A stretch of DNA of 64,000 bases from Paenibacillus sp. FSL R7-0204 (GCF_038002225.1 NZ_JBBOCA010000001.1:7440001-7504000), one strand, 5' to 3'; numbered from the stretch's first letter, positions 1 through 9,129 are shown. Numbers and translations are program-made. Notes: generated by a model not told the origin, from the letters alone.

Positions 1-331
1 TGCGTGCATACCACTGACGGTCTGTAGTCTCAGCGAATCCTTCAAGTACAGCGGTGCGGATGGAGTCCTGAAGCGGTTCATCTGAAGGGCGGCCGGCAAG
101 GGTAACCGCTATACGCTCGGAACGCTGATATGCATTGCCAACCATTGCGGCTTCTTTGGAAGCAAAATAGTTGTTGAATGTCCGCAGGGAGACATTCGCG
201 GCTGCGGCAATATCCTCCACGCGAACCTGGCTGGCCCCTTTCTCCATGGCAAGTCTGCAGGCTACATCACTTAGCGTCCGCCTGGTCTCTTCCTTTTTGC
301 GTTCTCTTAATCCCTGTTTTTCAGTCGTCAT
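1..331 (-). CDS. TetR/AcrR-family transcriptional regulator, N-terminal part (cut by window edge)
   Basis: Reading leftward from the ATG at 331, the frame stays open to base 1, giving about 110 residues. The N-terminus is basic (RERKKEETRR) and is followed by a typical TetR helix-turn-helix around residues 30-58 (VEDIAAAANVSLRTFNNYF, then SKEA). TetR proteins are mostly ligand-released repressors; the ligand-binding domain lies outside the window, so the effector cannot be guessed. A weak GGAG lies upstream of the start. The next gene upstream on the same strand is an alpha/beta hydrolase that ends 110 bp away, and a near-perfect inverted repeat at 391-409 sits in that gap. I infer autoregulation through that site. 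Confidence 0.85.
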   Translation of the reverse strand, partial: MTTEKQGLRERKKEETRRTLSDVACRLAMEKGASQVRVEDIAAAANVSLRTFNNYFASKEAAMVGNAYQRSERIAVTLAGRPSDEPLQDSIRTAVLEGFAETTDRQWYAR

Positions 332-390
332 GTCCGTCTATGTCTCCATTCCTGTATGTAGTCAATTCTGTATGTAATCAAAGGCCTGCG

Positions 391-409
391 GTGCTGAAAA
401 TTTCAGCAC
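391..409. promoter_or_regulatory. 19-bp inverted repeat, candidate TetR operator
   Basis: GTGCTGAAA, one A, then TTTCAGCAC: two perfect 9-bp arms. It lies 60-78 bp upstream of the TetR-type gene starting at 331 and downstream of the hydrolase stop. There is no T-run, so a terminator is less likely. Assignment as the operator is inference from position and symmetry. Confidence 0.5.
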
Positions 410-440
410 TACAGACCCTAGTATCATCTTGCGGAATTGT

Positions 441-1703
441 TTACTGCGCCACTGGAAGCTGAATGTTATAATCCAGTACCTCGTCCAGCCAGTCAAACAT
501 CACCTGGTAGCTGAGCGGCAGATTGTTCAACTGACAGTGCAGGTCGGCACCATCCTCTTCCGTCCCCTTGAAGATCGCATTCTTCTTGTTCGGAGCCTTC
601 TCATAAGTGTCTATCGCCTGCCGCTGCATCTCAGGATGCTCTGCTTCAGAATACATGGAGAGCAGGGGACATTTGACGTCCTTCGGGTCCACTTCGATGG
701 CTTCCCTGGCTACATGATACCACTCGGCAATACTGTCGAAGCCGTGCGACCAAGCCGATCCGGCGAAGAGGACCTGGCCGGTGTATGGCATTTTCTTAGT
801 CTGCTCCGCCGCTTCTTCTGCACTGCCCCGGAGAAACGAAGGCATGCCGCGTTCAATGAAGGACGCCATGGAGTACACCGGTGAGTTGGGCACAGCCGCT
901 GCGAAACGGTCGTCACAGCTGGCATGCACCATCGTCTTGGCCCCGCCATAGCTCATGCCGCTGACCACCAGCCGCTCAGGGTCCACATCCGGACGGGCCA
1001 GAACGAAATCCGTGGTGGTTCTGTAGACATTATGCAGCTCCTCACGCGGGAAGTTCCGGGCTGTCGCCTCCGGCTCATAGAATCTGACGCATACATCATA
1101 CGGAAGATCTACGATCAGCGCGTTATATCCCCGGTCAATAGCCGCTTGCCCTCCGAGAAAATAGGTATCTTCCTTGTGCGTTTCCCCGCCGTTATGGAAA
1201 ATAATCGTTGGCTTAGGCGCATTCCCGTGCTCCGCCTTCAGGAAGCAGCCCGGGAACTTATACCCCTTGTATTCCACCTCGACCCACTCATGGGGAATCT
1301 GCTCAGACTTCGCATCAAGCGCCTTGCGGAAGCATTCCACACTTTTGCCGTGATACCGCGCGAAATCCGGTTCATCCGGAAAAGCCCCGTAAAAGGCTGC
1401 CCGGTAATACGAGTGGGCACGGATAAATGCCTCACTGGCGCTGATCAGATGGCCCTTCTTCAGGCAGTTCTCTGCCGTAGCTTCGATCTTAACGGCTTCC
1501 TTCTCGAATTCAGTCTTCCAGCTGGTCAAAGAGCTGGGATCGATGTTCCGTGCAAGCTTGAATACTTCACCCTGTGACACGCCGCCGCAGTGTACGAACG
1601 AGAGCAGCCACTGGAACGTAAATTCAATATCATCGCGTTCGAAGAATACCTTGTGCGTCAAACGTGCAGCCACCTTTGTCTCTTGCCCGTCTACCTGTAC
1701 CAT
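441..1703 (-). CDS. alpha/beta hydrolase (acyl-peptidase/esterase-like)
   Basis: This is a 420-residue soluble protein with no signal peptide. The nucleophile elbow is clear: VVSGMSYGG puts Ser at about residue 251. It is preceded by the strand-turn NALIVDLPYD and an oxyanion-type HNGGE near residue 170. The C-terminal third supplies likely acid and base residues (YSEAEHPE, and His in ADLHCQLNN). A helical N-terminal region of about 140 residues before the fold resembles the FrsA and pseudooxynicotine-hydrolase-like group of serine hydrolases. The substrate cannot be read from sequence. Two 19-bp inverted repeats lie 157-209 bp upstream of the start. The TetR gene downstream may belong to the same unit. 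Confidence 0.8.
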   Translation of the reverse strand: MVQVDGQETKVAARLTHKVFFERDDIEFTFQWLLSFVHCGGVSQGEVFKLARNIDPSSLTSWKTEFEKEAVKIEATAENCLKKGHLISASEAFIRAHSYYRAAFYGAFPDEPDFARYHGKSVECFRKALDAKSEQIPHEWVEVEYKGYKFPGCFLKAEHGNAPKPTIIFHNGGETHKEDTYFLGGQAAIDRGYNALIVDLPYDVCVRFYEPEATARNFPREELHNVYRTTTDFVLARPDVDPERLVVSGMSYGGAKTMVHASCDDRFAAAVPNSPVYSMASFIERGMPSFLRGSAEEAAEQTKKMPYTGQVLFAGSAWSHGFDSIAEWYHVAREAIEVDPKDVKCPLLSMYSEAEHPEMQRQAIDTYEKAPNKKNAIFKGTEEDGADLHCQLNNLPLSYQVMFDWLDEVLDYNIQLPVAQ

Positions 1704-1859
1704 ACCATTCTCCTCCTTCTCGCATCTATGATTTCAAGATCATACGCAACAAAGCAGCCGCTAAGCTGAAGAGGGAATTTGGCTACGGCGCGATTCCGGG
1801 CCCGGGTGTTGGCGTCCAGCGAAATCCAACCTCTGACCAGATTTTAGCACTTTCCACAT

Positions 1860-1912
1860 TTTTGCGCAACACGCAAAATTTCTTTTAATGCAATTTTGCA
1901 GTTAATGCAAAA
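1860..1912. promoter_or_regulatory. pair of 19-bp inverted repeats (7-5-7) upstream of the hydrolase
   Basis: TTTTGCGCAACACGCAAAA at 1860-1878 and TTTTGCAGTTAATGCAAAA at 1894-1912. Both have 7-bp arms around a 5-bp centre, and the centres are 34 bp apart. They lie in AT-rich sequence upstream of the leftward hydrolase gene. Such a pair looks like a double operator. The protein that binds is unknown, and the arms do not resemble the repeat at 391-409. Confidence 0.45.
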
Positions 1913-1970
1913 TAATTAAAAAGAAGATTACCCTCCCCTCGCTTCGGCTTACTCACCTTCACTCGAACCC

Positions 1971-2072
1971 ATTGTATGTTGTTTTCGACATCCATTCACC
2001 CCGATCACCCTTGCAGTTGCATATTGTATGTCGTTTTCAGCACACATTCGTCCCGATACCCCGCAGTTGCAC
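1971..2072. repeat. H1 hairpin repeat, two tandem copies (52-bp spacing)
   Basis: Two related units begin at 1973 and 2025. Each has the form TGTATG-x-x-G, a TTTT loop, then a complementary arm ending in CA-TTC, followed by a partly conserved tail (CCCGAT...GCAGTTGCA). The copies are diverged and the stems imperfect. They belong to the family seen better at 13385-13472, 22984-24460 and 31269-31345. Confidence 0.6.
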
Positions 2073-2140
2073 ATCATGGTGACGTTCTGCCTATCTCCGG
2101 CCAATTTTGATGGTTTTCACTCTCTGCCTCAGCTTGTATG

Positions 2141-2349
2141 GAGCAACATTGTTGCAGTTTTTGCAGGATTTCTCAAGACATGTTACTGGCTGCGGTGCAA
2201 TGTTGCATGATTTACAGGAATTTTGGCGTTTTGAGCAAGTTAGTGCTGGCTTTGTTGCATTTCGTGCAGGATTTCTGCATTGGCCGCTTCTATTACCCAG
2301 CATTGTTGCACTTTTGGCAGGATTTCTCTAAATATGTTACTGGCTGTTG
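2141..2349. repeat. H3 hairpin repeat, four tandem copies with a 51-52-bp period
   Basis: The core TGTTGCA recurs at 2150, 2201, 2253 and 2304, giving spacings of 51, 52 and 51. Each core is followed by a T-rich loop, TGCAGGA or a variant, GATTTCT, and in copies 1 and 4 a shared tail ATGTTACTGGCTG. The GCA/TGC arms form a short stem-loop. Short frames crossing the region are low-complexity and lack ribosome sites, so I treat it as non-coding. Together with the neighbouring H1 copies it fills most of the gene-free stretch 1704-2429. Confidence 0.7.
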
Positions 2350-2420
2350 AGTATTGGGGCCTGCGCACATTCGCACCAGACCATTATGTTCGATTTTCCG
2401 CGTACATTCGCCCCGCGCCC
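2350..2420. repeat. H1 hairpin repeat, one copy plus a half copy
   Basis: A full unit begins near 2385 (TATGTTCG, loop, CGCGTACATTCGCCCCGCG). A partial right half (GCGCACATTCGCACC) precedes it at about 2364-2378. It is immediately followed by the terminator of the nitroreductase gene. Confidence 0.5.
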
Positions 2421-2429
2421 CTCCAATCC

Positions 2430-2463
2430 AAAAAAAGCCTCCCCCGCGACCACGGGGAAGGCT
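2430..2463 (-). terminator. Rho-independent terminator of the nitroreductase gene
   Basis: On the minus strand the sequence reads AGCCTTCCCCG, a short loop, CGGGGGAGGCT, then seven T. It is a strong GC stem just past the stop codon. Confidence 0.9.
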
Positions 2464-2473
2464 CACCAAATCG

Positions 2474-3226
2474 CTACCGCTGCATGAATCCCTTGCTAAG
2501 CAGGAATTCCTTCATGTGCAGCCGGGCAGGCTGAGCCAGCCGGCCGGCCATCATCTCCGACCAGGAGGCTGCGCTCTGGCCGCCGGTACGCTCGCGCATA
2601 TAGTCGCTGGAGATGGCGTCGTATACGCGGGCCTGTTCCACTGCGGCTTCGGCATTGTAGCCGTTATGATGCAGCACTGCCGCCTGCGGCAGGCGCGGGC
2701 GGATACCGTTCACGGCGGCCGGATACCCGAGGCACATGCCGAAGACCGGGTAGACCAGCTCGGGCAGGCCGAGCAGCTCAGATACAGCGGCGATCTCATT
2801 GCGGATACCGCCGATGTAGACAATGCCAAGGCCGAGCGATTCTGCGGCAACGGCAGCATTCTGCGCCGCGAGCGCCACATCGACAGTCGCTACAATCAGG
2901 TTCTCGGCCGTGTCCTCATAGGACGGCTTCCCCTGCAAATGCGGAGCAGACGCCTCCCGCAGCCGGTACAGATCCGCACACCAGACCAGAAAGACCGGGC
3001 ACTGCTCGATGTACGCCTGATTGCCGGATAAGGCAGATAACTGGGCTTTCAGTGCTGGCTCCGTTATAGCAATAACTGTGTACGCCTGGACATTGCTGGA
3101 GGTCGAAGCCATCTGTCCCGCTCCAATCACTGCTGCCAGCAGCTCGTCACTGACCGGCTTGTCCTGGTACTGGCGGACAGAGGTATGACGGTTCAAGAGC
3201 TCAAGGGTTTCATTCGTCGGTTTCAT
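2474..3226 (-). CDS. NfsA/NfrA-type NAD(P)H nitroreductase (flavoprotein)
   Basis: About 250 residues, the usual length for oxygen-insensitive NADPH-FMN nitroreductases and flavin reductases of this group. Near the N-terminus HTSVRQYQDKPV is the conserved FMN-phosphate-binding RSVRxF-like segment. ASTSSNVQAY is the second flavin contact and LGLGIVYIGGIRN the C-terminal dimer and flavin segment. It probably reduces flavins, nitro compounds or quinones in the cytoplasm. I chose the ATG at 3226 because AAAGGCGG sits 8 nt before it; an in-frame GTG at 3247 has no proper spacing. It is transcribed alone and closed by the terminator at 2430-2463. Confidence 0.85.
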   Translation of the reverse strand: MKPTNETLELLNRHTSVRQYQDKPVSDELLAAVIGAGQMASTSSNVQAYTVIAITEPALKAQLSALSGNQAYIEQCPVFLVWCADLYRLREASAPHLQGKPSYEDTAENLIVATVDVALAAQNAAVAAESLGLGIVYIGGIRNEIAAVSELLGLPELVYPVFGMCLGYPAAVNGIRPRLPQAAVLHHNGYNAEAAVEQARVYDAISSDYMRERTGGQSAASWSEMMAGRLAQPARLHMKEFLLSKGFMQR

Positions 3227-3340
3227 TATCGTTCCGCCTTTCTTCACTCCTATATAAGCCTATTATGATCCCATTTCACGGCTCAGACAACAAGGGGGGG
3301 GCCTTCCAGCCTCTTCCTCCCTCTTCCGCCTCTACGGCCT

Positions 3341-4684
3341 TTACCACCCGCTCCCCCGCTTTACCTCCTGGACAATCGCCAGGATTCCCTCATCAATCTG
3401 CGTAAGCCCCGCCCGGGAAATACTGATGCGCAGGAATTTCTCCCGGGTCTGGTAACCCGGCAGATAGAAGCCGTTCCCCGGCACCACGCGGATTTTCCGC
3501 CCGGCCAGGCGCTTGACCAGACGCTCCAGGTTGACGGTAACCGGCAGCTTGAACTGGATATAGATGCCGGAGCTGTCCGCAGAGGCTTCGATTAAGCCGT
3601 CTGTATTATGCCGCCCGAGTGCTTCGTATACCGCGCGGATTCTTTTGGCATACATAGCCTTAATCTTATGCCTGTGATGCCCGTACATCCCGTTCTTGAT
3701 GTATACCTCAAGCGCGGCCTGCGACAGCAGCGAGGTATCGGTGTAGCCTTTATAGGAGCGGAAGGTCTCCAGCAGCGGCTGCGGTACCACCACCGCACCG
3801 AGCCGGAGGCCCGGGAAGATGATTTTGGAGAAGCTTTTGAGATAAATGACATGGGAGGTCTGGTCATACGCATAGATCGGGTCATAACGCCGTCCAATCC
3901 CCAGATCCGCCATATAATCATCCTCGGCAATATAGACATCGTATTTGGCTGCCAGTCCGGCAATGGCCTTGCGTTCCTCTGTGCTGTATGTTGTCCCGAG
4001 CGGATTGTGATATCTGGGCATCGTATAAAAAAATTTGAATCGCCCGCTGGCGAACTGCTCCTCCAGCTCCTGCAGGTTGATGCCCGCCGCCGAACGTCCG
4101 ATTCCGCTCACCGGCAGACCCTCAGCCTCCAAATACCGCAGATAGATATCATACCCCGGCTGTTCCACCAGAATCTCCGTCCTGCCGCTGGGAAAAGGCA
4201 TTCTGGCCAGTATCTCCAGCGCCTGCTGAATCCCCGAGGTAATCAGGATCGACTCCGCCTTGGCGAACACCTGATACTCCGCCAGATGCGACACCAGGGT
4301 GCGGCGCAGCGACTCCAGCCCCAGCGCATCGCCATAGGTAAACAGATGGTATTTGTACTGGTCAATCGCCTTATTGAGACAATGCTGGAAGTCCAGGTAC
4401 GGAAAGACGTTAAAATCCGGTGAAGCCGAAGCAAAATCAACTGTCCCTTCACTCCCCGCCGCTTCCGAATCCGTAGTCTTGTCCACCATATAATAGCCGC
4501 TCTGCGGAATGGAGTAGATCGTATGCGTCCGCTCCAGCTCCCCGTAAGCCTTCAGAATGGTACTGACGCTACAGCCGTAGATTTCTGAAGCACTGCGCAC
4601 AGACGGCAGCTTGTCTCCCGGGCGGTACTGCCCTTCCTTCATCTGCCTCTCAAGCTCTGTGATCACCTGATGATACTTGTTCAT
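3341..4684 (-). CDS. MocR-family regulator (GntR wHTH fused to PLP aminotransferase fold)
   Basis: A 447-residue protein. Residues 1-70 are a GntR winged helix (GDKLPSVRSASEIYGCSVST). Residues 85-440 are a fold-type I aminotransferase domain with NPLG (227-230), EDDY (254-257) and the PLP-binding lysine in SFSK (Lys287). MocR proteins use PLP or an amino compound as effector and commonly activate a divergent gene. Here the divergent neighbour is an EamA exporter beginning at 4893, and a perfect 16-bp palindrome lies between them, overlapping the -35 region of this gene. I infer that it controls the exporter and itself. The start has GGAGGCGG upstream. Confidence 0.88.
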   Translation of the reverse strand: MNKYHQVITELERQMKEGQYRPGDKLPSVRSASEIYGCSVSTILKAYGELERTHTIYSIPQSGYYMVDKTTDSEAAGSEGTVDFASASPDFNVFPYLDFQHCLNKAIDQYKYHLFTYGDALGLESLRRTLVSHLAEYQVFAKAESILITSGIQQALEILARMPFPSGRTEILVEQPGYDIYLRYLEAEGLPVSGIGRSAAGINLQELEEQFASGRFKFFYTMPRYHNPLGTTYSTEERKAIAGLAAKYDVYIAEDDYMADLGIGRRYDPIYAYDQTSHVIYLKSFSKIIFPGLRLGAVVVPQPLLETFRSYKGYTDTSLLSQAALEVYIKNGMYGHHRHKIKAMYAKRIRAVYEALGRHNTDGLIEASADSSGIYIQFKLPVTVNLERLVKRLAGRKIRVVPGNGFYLPGYQTREKFLRISISRAGLTQIDEGILAIVQEVKRGSGW

Positions 4685-4749
4685 CGCCCGCCTCCGTTCA
4701 CCGTCATTACTCTGCTATACCGTGTATTCTATCCTATTATTCTTCCCTT

Positions 4750-4755
4750 ATTATA
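4750..4755 (-). promoter_or_regulatory. -10 box of the MocR gene
   Basis: TATAAT on the minus strand, about 65 bp upstream of the start. No good -35 hexamer is present at 17 bp; that position falls in the palindrome at 4771-4786, as expected for a promoter needing an activator. Confidence 0.5.
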
Positions 4756-4770
4756 TAGGGATCGTAGCAG

Positions 4771-4786
4771 ACTGTACCGGTACAGT
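4771..4786. promoter_or_regulatory. perfect 16-bp palindrome ACTGTACCGGTACAGT, candidate MocR operator
   Basis: The site is fully self-complementary and is placed between the divergent MocR and EamA genes, next to the MocR -10 box. That the MocR protein binds it is inference. Confidence 0.6.
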
Positions 4787-4892
4787 TGAGGAAAGCTTGT
4801 ATTGTTGGTGTACGCCTTTTCCTTTAATTTTAAAGTAATAGATCGAATGTTTACAGCATCCAATCTTCACTAACCTACAAGGAGATGTACCC

Positions 4893-5831
4893 ATGCACAA
4901 ACAAGGACTCAAGCTGGCCTACAGCTTCGCCGTACTCAATGCGGTCATTATCGGCTTCTCCTTCCTGTTCACCAAAGTAGCTCTGGCACATGCCGGGCCG
5001 CTCGACACGCTAACCTTCCGGTTCGCTGCCTCTTTTGCCGTCATGTCGGTTCCGGTCGCCCTCGGCTGGGTCAAGGTTTCCTACCGGGGCAAGCCGATTG
5101 GCCGGGCCCTGCTGCTCGCCGCGATGTACCCGCTCGGCTTCTTCACCCTGCAGGTCTTCGGACTTCAGCGCGCCACCTCAGCCGAGGGAGGCATCCTCTA
5201 TTCGTTCACTCCGGTGGTGACGATGATCATCGCCGCGATTTTCCTGAAGGAGAAGACCACCCTGCTGCAAAAGCTGTGCATCTTCCTCTCGGTATTCGGC
5301 GTGGTATTCATCTTCGTCATGAAGGGGAGCGGCATTCAGCTGTCCAATATGACCGGGATTGTGCTGTTGTTCATGACTTGTCTCGCTTTTGCCGGATACA
5401 GCGTGCTGGCCCGCTCCCTCTCCAGCCACTTCAGCCCCGCTGAGCTCAGCTACCTGATGATGGGGGTCGGCTTCGCCACCTTCCTGATCATCTCGCTTAC
5501 CGGACATACAGTCAGCGGGACGCTTGGGGATTTCCTGAATCCGCTGGGAAGTGCAACGTTTGTCCTGTCCGCCGTATATCTGGGGGTGGTCGCCTCGCTG
5601 GTCACAACCCTGACTTCAACCTATATTTTATCCAAAATCGAGGCCTCACTTATGAGCGTCTTCACCAACCTCTCCACCATCGTATCCATTGCAGCCGGAG
5701 CGATCTTTCTGGGTGAGCAGATCACGGTCTATCACTGGATCGGATCAATCCTGATCATTGCCGGGGTCATTGGCACGAACCTGCTGGGCCGGAAAAAGAC
5801 CGCTGCGGCTTCCGCAGCAGCGGGCAAATAG
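4893..5831 (+). CDS. EamA-family (drug/metabolite superfamily) transporter
   Basis: A 312-residue integral membrane protein with about ten hydrophobic helices arranged as two EamA repeats. The first covers about residues 10-145 (with FTKVALAHAGPLDTLTFRF) and the second about 155-300. These carriers usually export amino acids or other small metabolites; the substrate here is unknown. The start follows CAAGGAGATG. It is divergent from the MocR regulator and ends at a bidirectional terminator shared with copA. PLP- or amino-acid-linked regulation is likely from the context. Confidence 0.85.
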   Translation: MHKQGLKLAYSFAVLNAVIIGFSFLFTKVALAHAGPLDTLTFRFAASFAVMSVPVALGWVKVSYRGKPIGRALLLAAMYPLGFFTLQVFGLQRATSAEGGILYSFTPVVTMIIAAIFLKEKTTLLQKLCIFLSVFGVVFIFVMKGSGIQLSNMTGIVLLFMTCLAFAGYSVLARSLSSHFSPAELSYLMMGVGFATFLIISLTGHTVSGTLGDFLNPLGSATFVLSAVYLGVVASLVTTLTSTYILSKIEASLMSVFTNLSTIVSIAAGAIFLGEQITVYHWIGSILIIAGVIGTNLLGRKKTAAASAAAGK

Positions 5832-5906
5832 AGCAAGGATATACGGAATAGGTCTATATAAGGCGCATATTCCGGCGTTCGCCGCCCTCCGCTGCTTATA
5901 AAAAAT

Positions 5907-5942
5907 AAAGAATCGCCGGCAGATGCTCGCCGGCGATTCTTT
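5907..5942. terminator. bidirectional terminator between eamA and copA
   Basis: AAAGAATCGCCGGC and GCCGGCGATTCTTT form a perfect 14-bp stem around an 8-nt loop, with A/T-rich flanks on both sides. Confidence 0.9.
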
Positions 5943-5997
5943 GAGTTGCGCCCTTCCGTCCGTCCGGATGACCCGGCTGCGGCAGACCGCATAATTC

Positions 5998-8451
5998 TTA
6001 CAGCTTGACGCGCTGTAACCGCAGCGCGTTCAGTACCACCGATACCGAGCTGAAGGCCATCGCAGCTCCGGCCAGCCAAGGGGCCAGGAAGCCGAGCGCC
6101 GCAATCGGGATGCCGAGCGTATTGTAGGCCAGCGCCCAGAACAGATTCTGCCTGATATTGCGCATGGTCTTGCGGCTCATCAGGATCGCATCCGGGATAC
6201 TCATCAGATCGCCGCGCATCAGCGTAATATCCGCCGCCTCCATCGCCACATCCGTGCCGGTGCCAATCGCCATGCCCGTATCCGCGGTCGCCAGCGCCGG
6301 AGCATCGTTGATGCCGTCGCCGACCATAGCCACCTTGACCCCGCCGCTCTGGAGCCTGCGGATCTCTTCCGCCTTGCCCTCGGGCAGCACCTCCGCCAGA
6401 ACCGTGCGGATGCCCGCCTGATCCGCAATCGCCTGAGCCGTAATTTTGTTGTCTCCGGTAATCATGACAACTTCGATGCCCATGGCATGCAGCCGGGCTA
6501 CCGCCTCGCGGGAGGTCTCCTTGATGGTGTCAGCCACAGCAATCACTCCCGCTACCGCATCCTCCACAGCTACCAGCATCGCTGTTTTGCCTTCCTGCTC
6601 CAGCCTGGTCATGATCCCTGTCCACGGCCCGATATCCAGCCCGTTCTCCACCATCATCCGCCGTGTGCCTACGCTTACCTTCTGGCCGTCCACTACCGCC
6701 GACACCCCGCGTCCCGGTACCGCCTCGAACTGGCCCGCAGGCGGCAGGTCGATCCCTCTGCCCTGTGCTCCGGCCACAATGGCCTCCGCCAGTGGATGCT
6801 CCGAGAGCTTCTCCGCAGCCGCTGTTATGGCCAGCAGCCGGTTCTCGCCAAGCACCCCGCCTTGCGAAGTTGTTGCTGTAGTCGCTGCGATATCGGTCAG
6901 CACCGGCTTGCCGTTGGTCACGGTCCCGGTTTTATCCACGACCACTACCTTCACGCCCTGCGCAGCTTCCAGATGCTCCCCGCCCTTGAACAGGATGCCG
7001 AACTCGGCGGCCCGGCCGGACCCGGCCATAATCGAGGTTGGTGTCGCCAGTCCCAGTGCGCATGGACAGGCGATGACAAGCACCGCAATGGCTTTTTCCA
7101 GGGCTTCCGCGAACTGCCCCGGCGCTCCCCAGATATACCAGACCCCGAAGGTTACGATAGCAATACCGACCACAATCGGCACGAAGATCCCGGAGATGAC
7201 ATCGGCAATCCGCTGGATCGGCGCCTTCGAGCCCTGCGCCTCCTCCACGACTCTGATAATCTGTGCCAGCGCCGTATCACGGCCGACCTTGCGGGCTTTG
7301 ACCCGCAGCATTCCGTTCTTGTTCAGCGTAGCTCCGATAACGGAATCCCCAGGCTTCTTCTCCACCGGGATACTCTCGCCTGTGAGCATGGATTCATCAA
7401 CGGAGGACAGCCCCTCCACGACTTCACCGTCTACAGGCACCTTGGTGCCCGGCTTCACCAGCACAATATCGCCGATCACTACATCCTCGACGGGAATACT
7501 CAGCTCTGCACCGTCCCGCAGCACCAGCGCAGTCTTGGCCTGCAGCCCCATCAGGCTGCGGATCGCATCCGATGAACGCCCCTTCGCCAGCGCCTCGAAC
7601 CACTTGCCTACGAGAATTAACGTGATCAGAACCGCACTGGTCTCGAAGTACAGCTCCACGGTGTGGTGCATCCCGCTCATTTTCAGCGAATCAATCGTCA
7701 GGTATAAGCTGTAGAAATACGCCGCCGAGGTGCCCAGCACCACCAGCACATCCATGTTGGCACTGCCGTTCTTCAGCGCCTTATAGGCGCTGACATAGAA
7801 CTGCCAGCCGATCACGAACTGAACCGGGGTCGCCAGCACAAGCTGGAACCAGGGATTCATGAATAGCTCAGGCGTCCAGATCCAGGTTGTGAACGAGAAG
7901 TGGCCCGCCATGGCCCAGAGCAGCGGTAGGGACAACAACGCAGAGATCATCCACTTATTCCGCTTGCGTGTAATCTCTTCACTGCGCTGCTCCGCGATAT
8001 CCTTCCGTTCCTGCTTAAGTGACGCCTTATAGCCGATGCTGCTCACCTTATCCATAATCCCGGCTGGACTGACATTGGCCGGCGAATATTCCACATGCGC
8101 AGTCTCCAGCGCCAGGTTGACATTCACAGCCGCGATCCCCGGCATCCGTCCCAGCACCTTCTCAATGCGCGCCGAGCAGGCGGCACAGGTCATGCCGGTA
8201 ATATCGAAATCCGCCGACTCCTTCAGCGTATCATAGCCCAGAGAGCGGATCTTCTCCTCCATTTGCGCCACATCTGCAACTGCCGGATCGAAGCCCACTG
8301 TAGCCTGCTCCAGCGCCAGATTGACATTCGCCCGGGATACCCCCTCCATGCGGGACAAGCCCTTCTCAATCCGCGTCGCACAAGCAGAGCAGGTCATGCC
8401 GGTAATTTGCAGCGTGGTCTGCTGCGGGGCGGACTCTGCACTCTTTTCCAT
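5998..8451 (-). CDS. copA: copper-exporting P1B-type ATPase CopA
   Basis: About 817 residues from the ATG at 8451, which has GGAGGT 8 nt upstream. There are two N-terminal heavy-metal domains, each with MTCxxC (Cys21/24 and Cys89/92). Eight membrane helices follow, with the Cu(I) signature CPC ([12 protein letters not shown]), the actuator TGES, the phosphorylation motif DKTGTVTNG, the nucleotide-site HP (SEHPLAEAI) and the hinge GDGINDAPA. It pumps Cu(I) out of the cytoplasm at the expense of ATP. A CsoR-type operator lies at 8466-8486, just before the start, so copA is probably derepressed by copper. copZ lies directly upstream on the same strand. Confidence 0.97.
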   Translation of the reverse strand: MEKSAESAPQQTTLQITGMTCSACATRIEKGLSRMEGVSRANVNLALEQATVGFDPAVADVAQMEEKIRSLGYDTLKESADFDITGMTCAACSARIEKVLGRMPGIAAVNVNLALETAHVEYSPANVSPAGIMDKVSSIGYKASLKQERKDIAEQRSEEITRKRNKWMISALLSLPLLWAMAGHFSFTTWIWTPELFMNPWFQLVLATPVQFVIGWQFYVSAYKALKNGSANMDVLVVLGTSAAYFYSLYLTIDSLKMSGMHHTVELYFETSAVLITLILVGKWFEALAKGRSSDAIRSLMGLQAKTALVLRDGAELSIPVEDVVIGDIVLVKPGTKVPVDGEVVEGLSSVDESMLTGESIPVEKKPGDSVIGATLNKNGMLRVKARKVGRDTALAQIIRVVEEAQGSKAPIQRIADVISGIFVPIVVGIAIVTFGVWYIWGAPGQFAEALEKAIAVLVIACPCALGLATPTSIMAGSGRAAEFGILFKGGEHLEAAQGVKVVVVDKTGTVTNGKPVLTDIAATTATTSQGGVLGENRLLAITAAAEKLSEHPLAEAIVAGAQGRGIDLPPAGQFEAVPGRGVSAVVDGQKVSVGTRRMMVENGLDIGPWTGIMTRLEQEGKTAMLVAVEDAVAGVIAVADTIKETSREAVARLHAMGIEVVMITGDNKITAQAIADQAGIRTVLAEVLPEGKAEEIRRLQSGGVKVAMVGDGINDAPALATADTGMAIGTGTDVAMEAADITLMRGDLMSIPDAILMSRKTMRNIRQNLFWALAYNTLGIPIAALGFLAPWLAGAAMAFSSVSVVLNALRLQRVKL

Positions 8452-8465
8452 CCTCATGCACCTCC

Positions 8466-8486
8466 ATATACCCCTATGGGGTATAT
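8466..8486. promoter_or_regulatory. CsoR operator before copA
   Basis: ATATACCCC, TAT, GGGGTATAT: perfect 9-bp arms matching the established CsoR-type TACCC...GGGTA palindrome. It overlaps the translation-initiation region of copA. Confidence 0.9.
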
Positions 8487-8569
8487 TTATTTTGAAAAGA
8501 AAAGGCATTGGCGCCCGGCCCTGTACCCCAGGGTTCCCTGCTCCAAGCCCTTATATTACAACCCTTAGC

Positions 8570-8770
8570 TCACACTACGTCGTAGCCCTGATCTTCAATA
8601 GCGGCCTTGATCTTATCCAGGCTTACTGTATTCTCATCAAATTCAACCGCCACCGTCTTCGCCGGCAGATCCACCTTCGCCGCAGCGCCTACACCACTAA
8701 CAGCCTTCTCTACAGCACTTACACAATGACCGCAGGACATTCCTTCAACATTCAGTGTTACATTCGACAT
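8570..8770 (-). CDS. copZ: copper chaperone CopZ
   Basis: A 66-residue single heavy-metal-associated domain. The copper site is in GMSCGHC near residue 10, followed by the usual beta-alpha-beta-beta-alpha-beta pattern ending in IEDQGYDVV. It carries Cu(I) to the N-terminal domains of CopA. TTAGGAGG lies a few nt before the ATG. It is the first gene before copA, 118 bp upstream. No clear CsoR palindrome lies in front of copZ itself, so it may be expressed differently from copA and csoR. Confidence 0.95.
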   Translation of the reverse strand: MSNVTLNVEGMSCGHCVSAVEKAVSGVGAAAKVDLPAKTVAVEFDENTVSLDKIKAAIEDQGYDVV

Positions 8771-8870
8771 TTGAATAACCTCCTAATTGTTGTTGGTATA
8801 CGCATAATTTGTGTTCATATTCGACAGCCAGCTATATAGATTTTGATACGCGAGGAAGGGATGGCTGTGC

Positions 8871-9060
8871 TTGATTGTACTTTGTACAACAGATACCGGA
8901 TAAATCAGCCTCCAAATCAAATCTATTGTATTTTGTACATTAGATTTTCAACTTTTAGGCACTTTAACCTTATTTCCCTGATTTCAATTGTACGAAATAC
9001 AATAGAATAGGTATTTGGATTGTTTAGCAGGAATTCTATTGCACTAAGTACAATCAGACC
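8871..9060. repeat. H2 hairpin repeat, four copies (spacings 51, 62, 51)
   Basis: 15-bp near-palindromes begin at 8875 (TTGTACTTTGTACAA), 8926 (TTGTATTTTGTACAT), 8988 (TTGTACGAAATACAA) and 9039 (TTGCACTAAGTACAA). Most are flanked by AGA or TCT. They lie in the 540-bp gene-free stretch between csoR and copZ. No coding frame with a ribosome site crosses it. Confidence 0.7.
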
Positions 9061-9129
9061 TTTGTTTGTCTCTTCTTCCTCACCACAGCCTGGAGAACTT
9101 GAACTATTCCCTACAAAGATGATAGTAAC

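Noticed and set aside
2028..2350. Short frames of 60-74 codons across the H1/H3 arrays
   Set aside because: They repeat with the array, have no ribosome sites and occur in several frames and both strands.
6446..7714. Long plus-strand frames opposite copA
   Set aside because: Low-complexity Ser/Pro/Thr translation typical of antisense frames, while copA motifs are complete on the minus strand.
8871..9060. CRISPR-like or operator cluster between csoR and copZ
   Set aside because: Spacing is irregular at one interval, the motifs do not resemble CsoR sites, and similar arrays occur at sites unrelated to copper.
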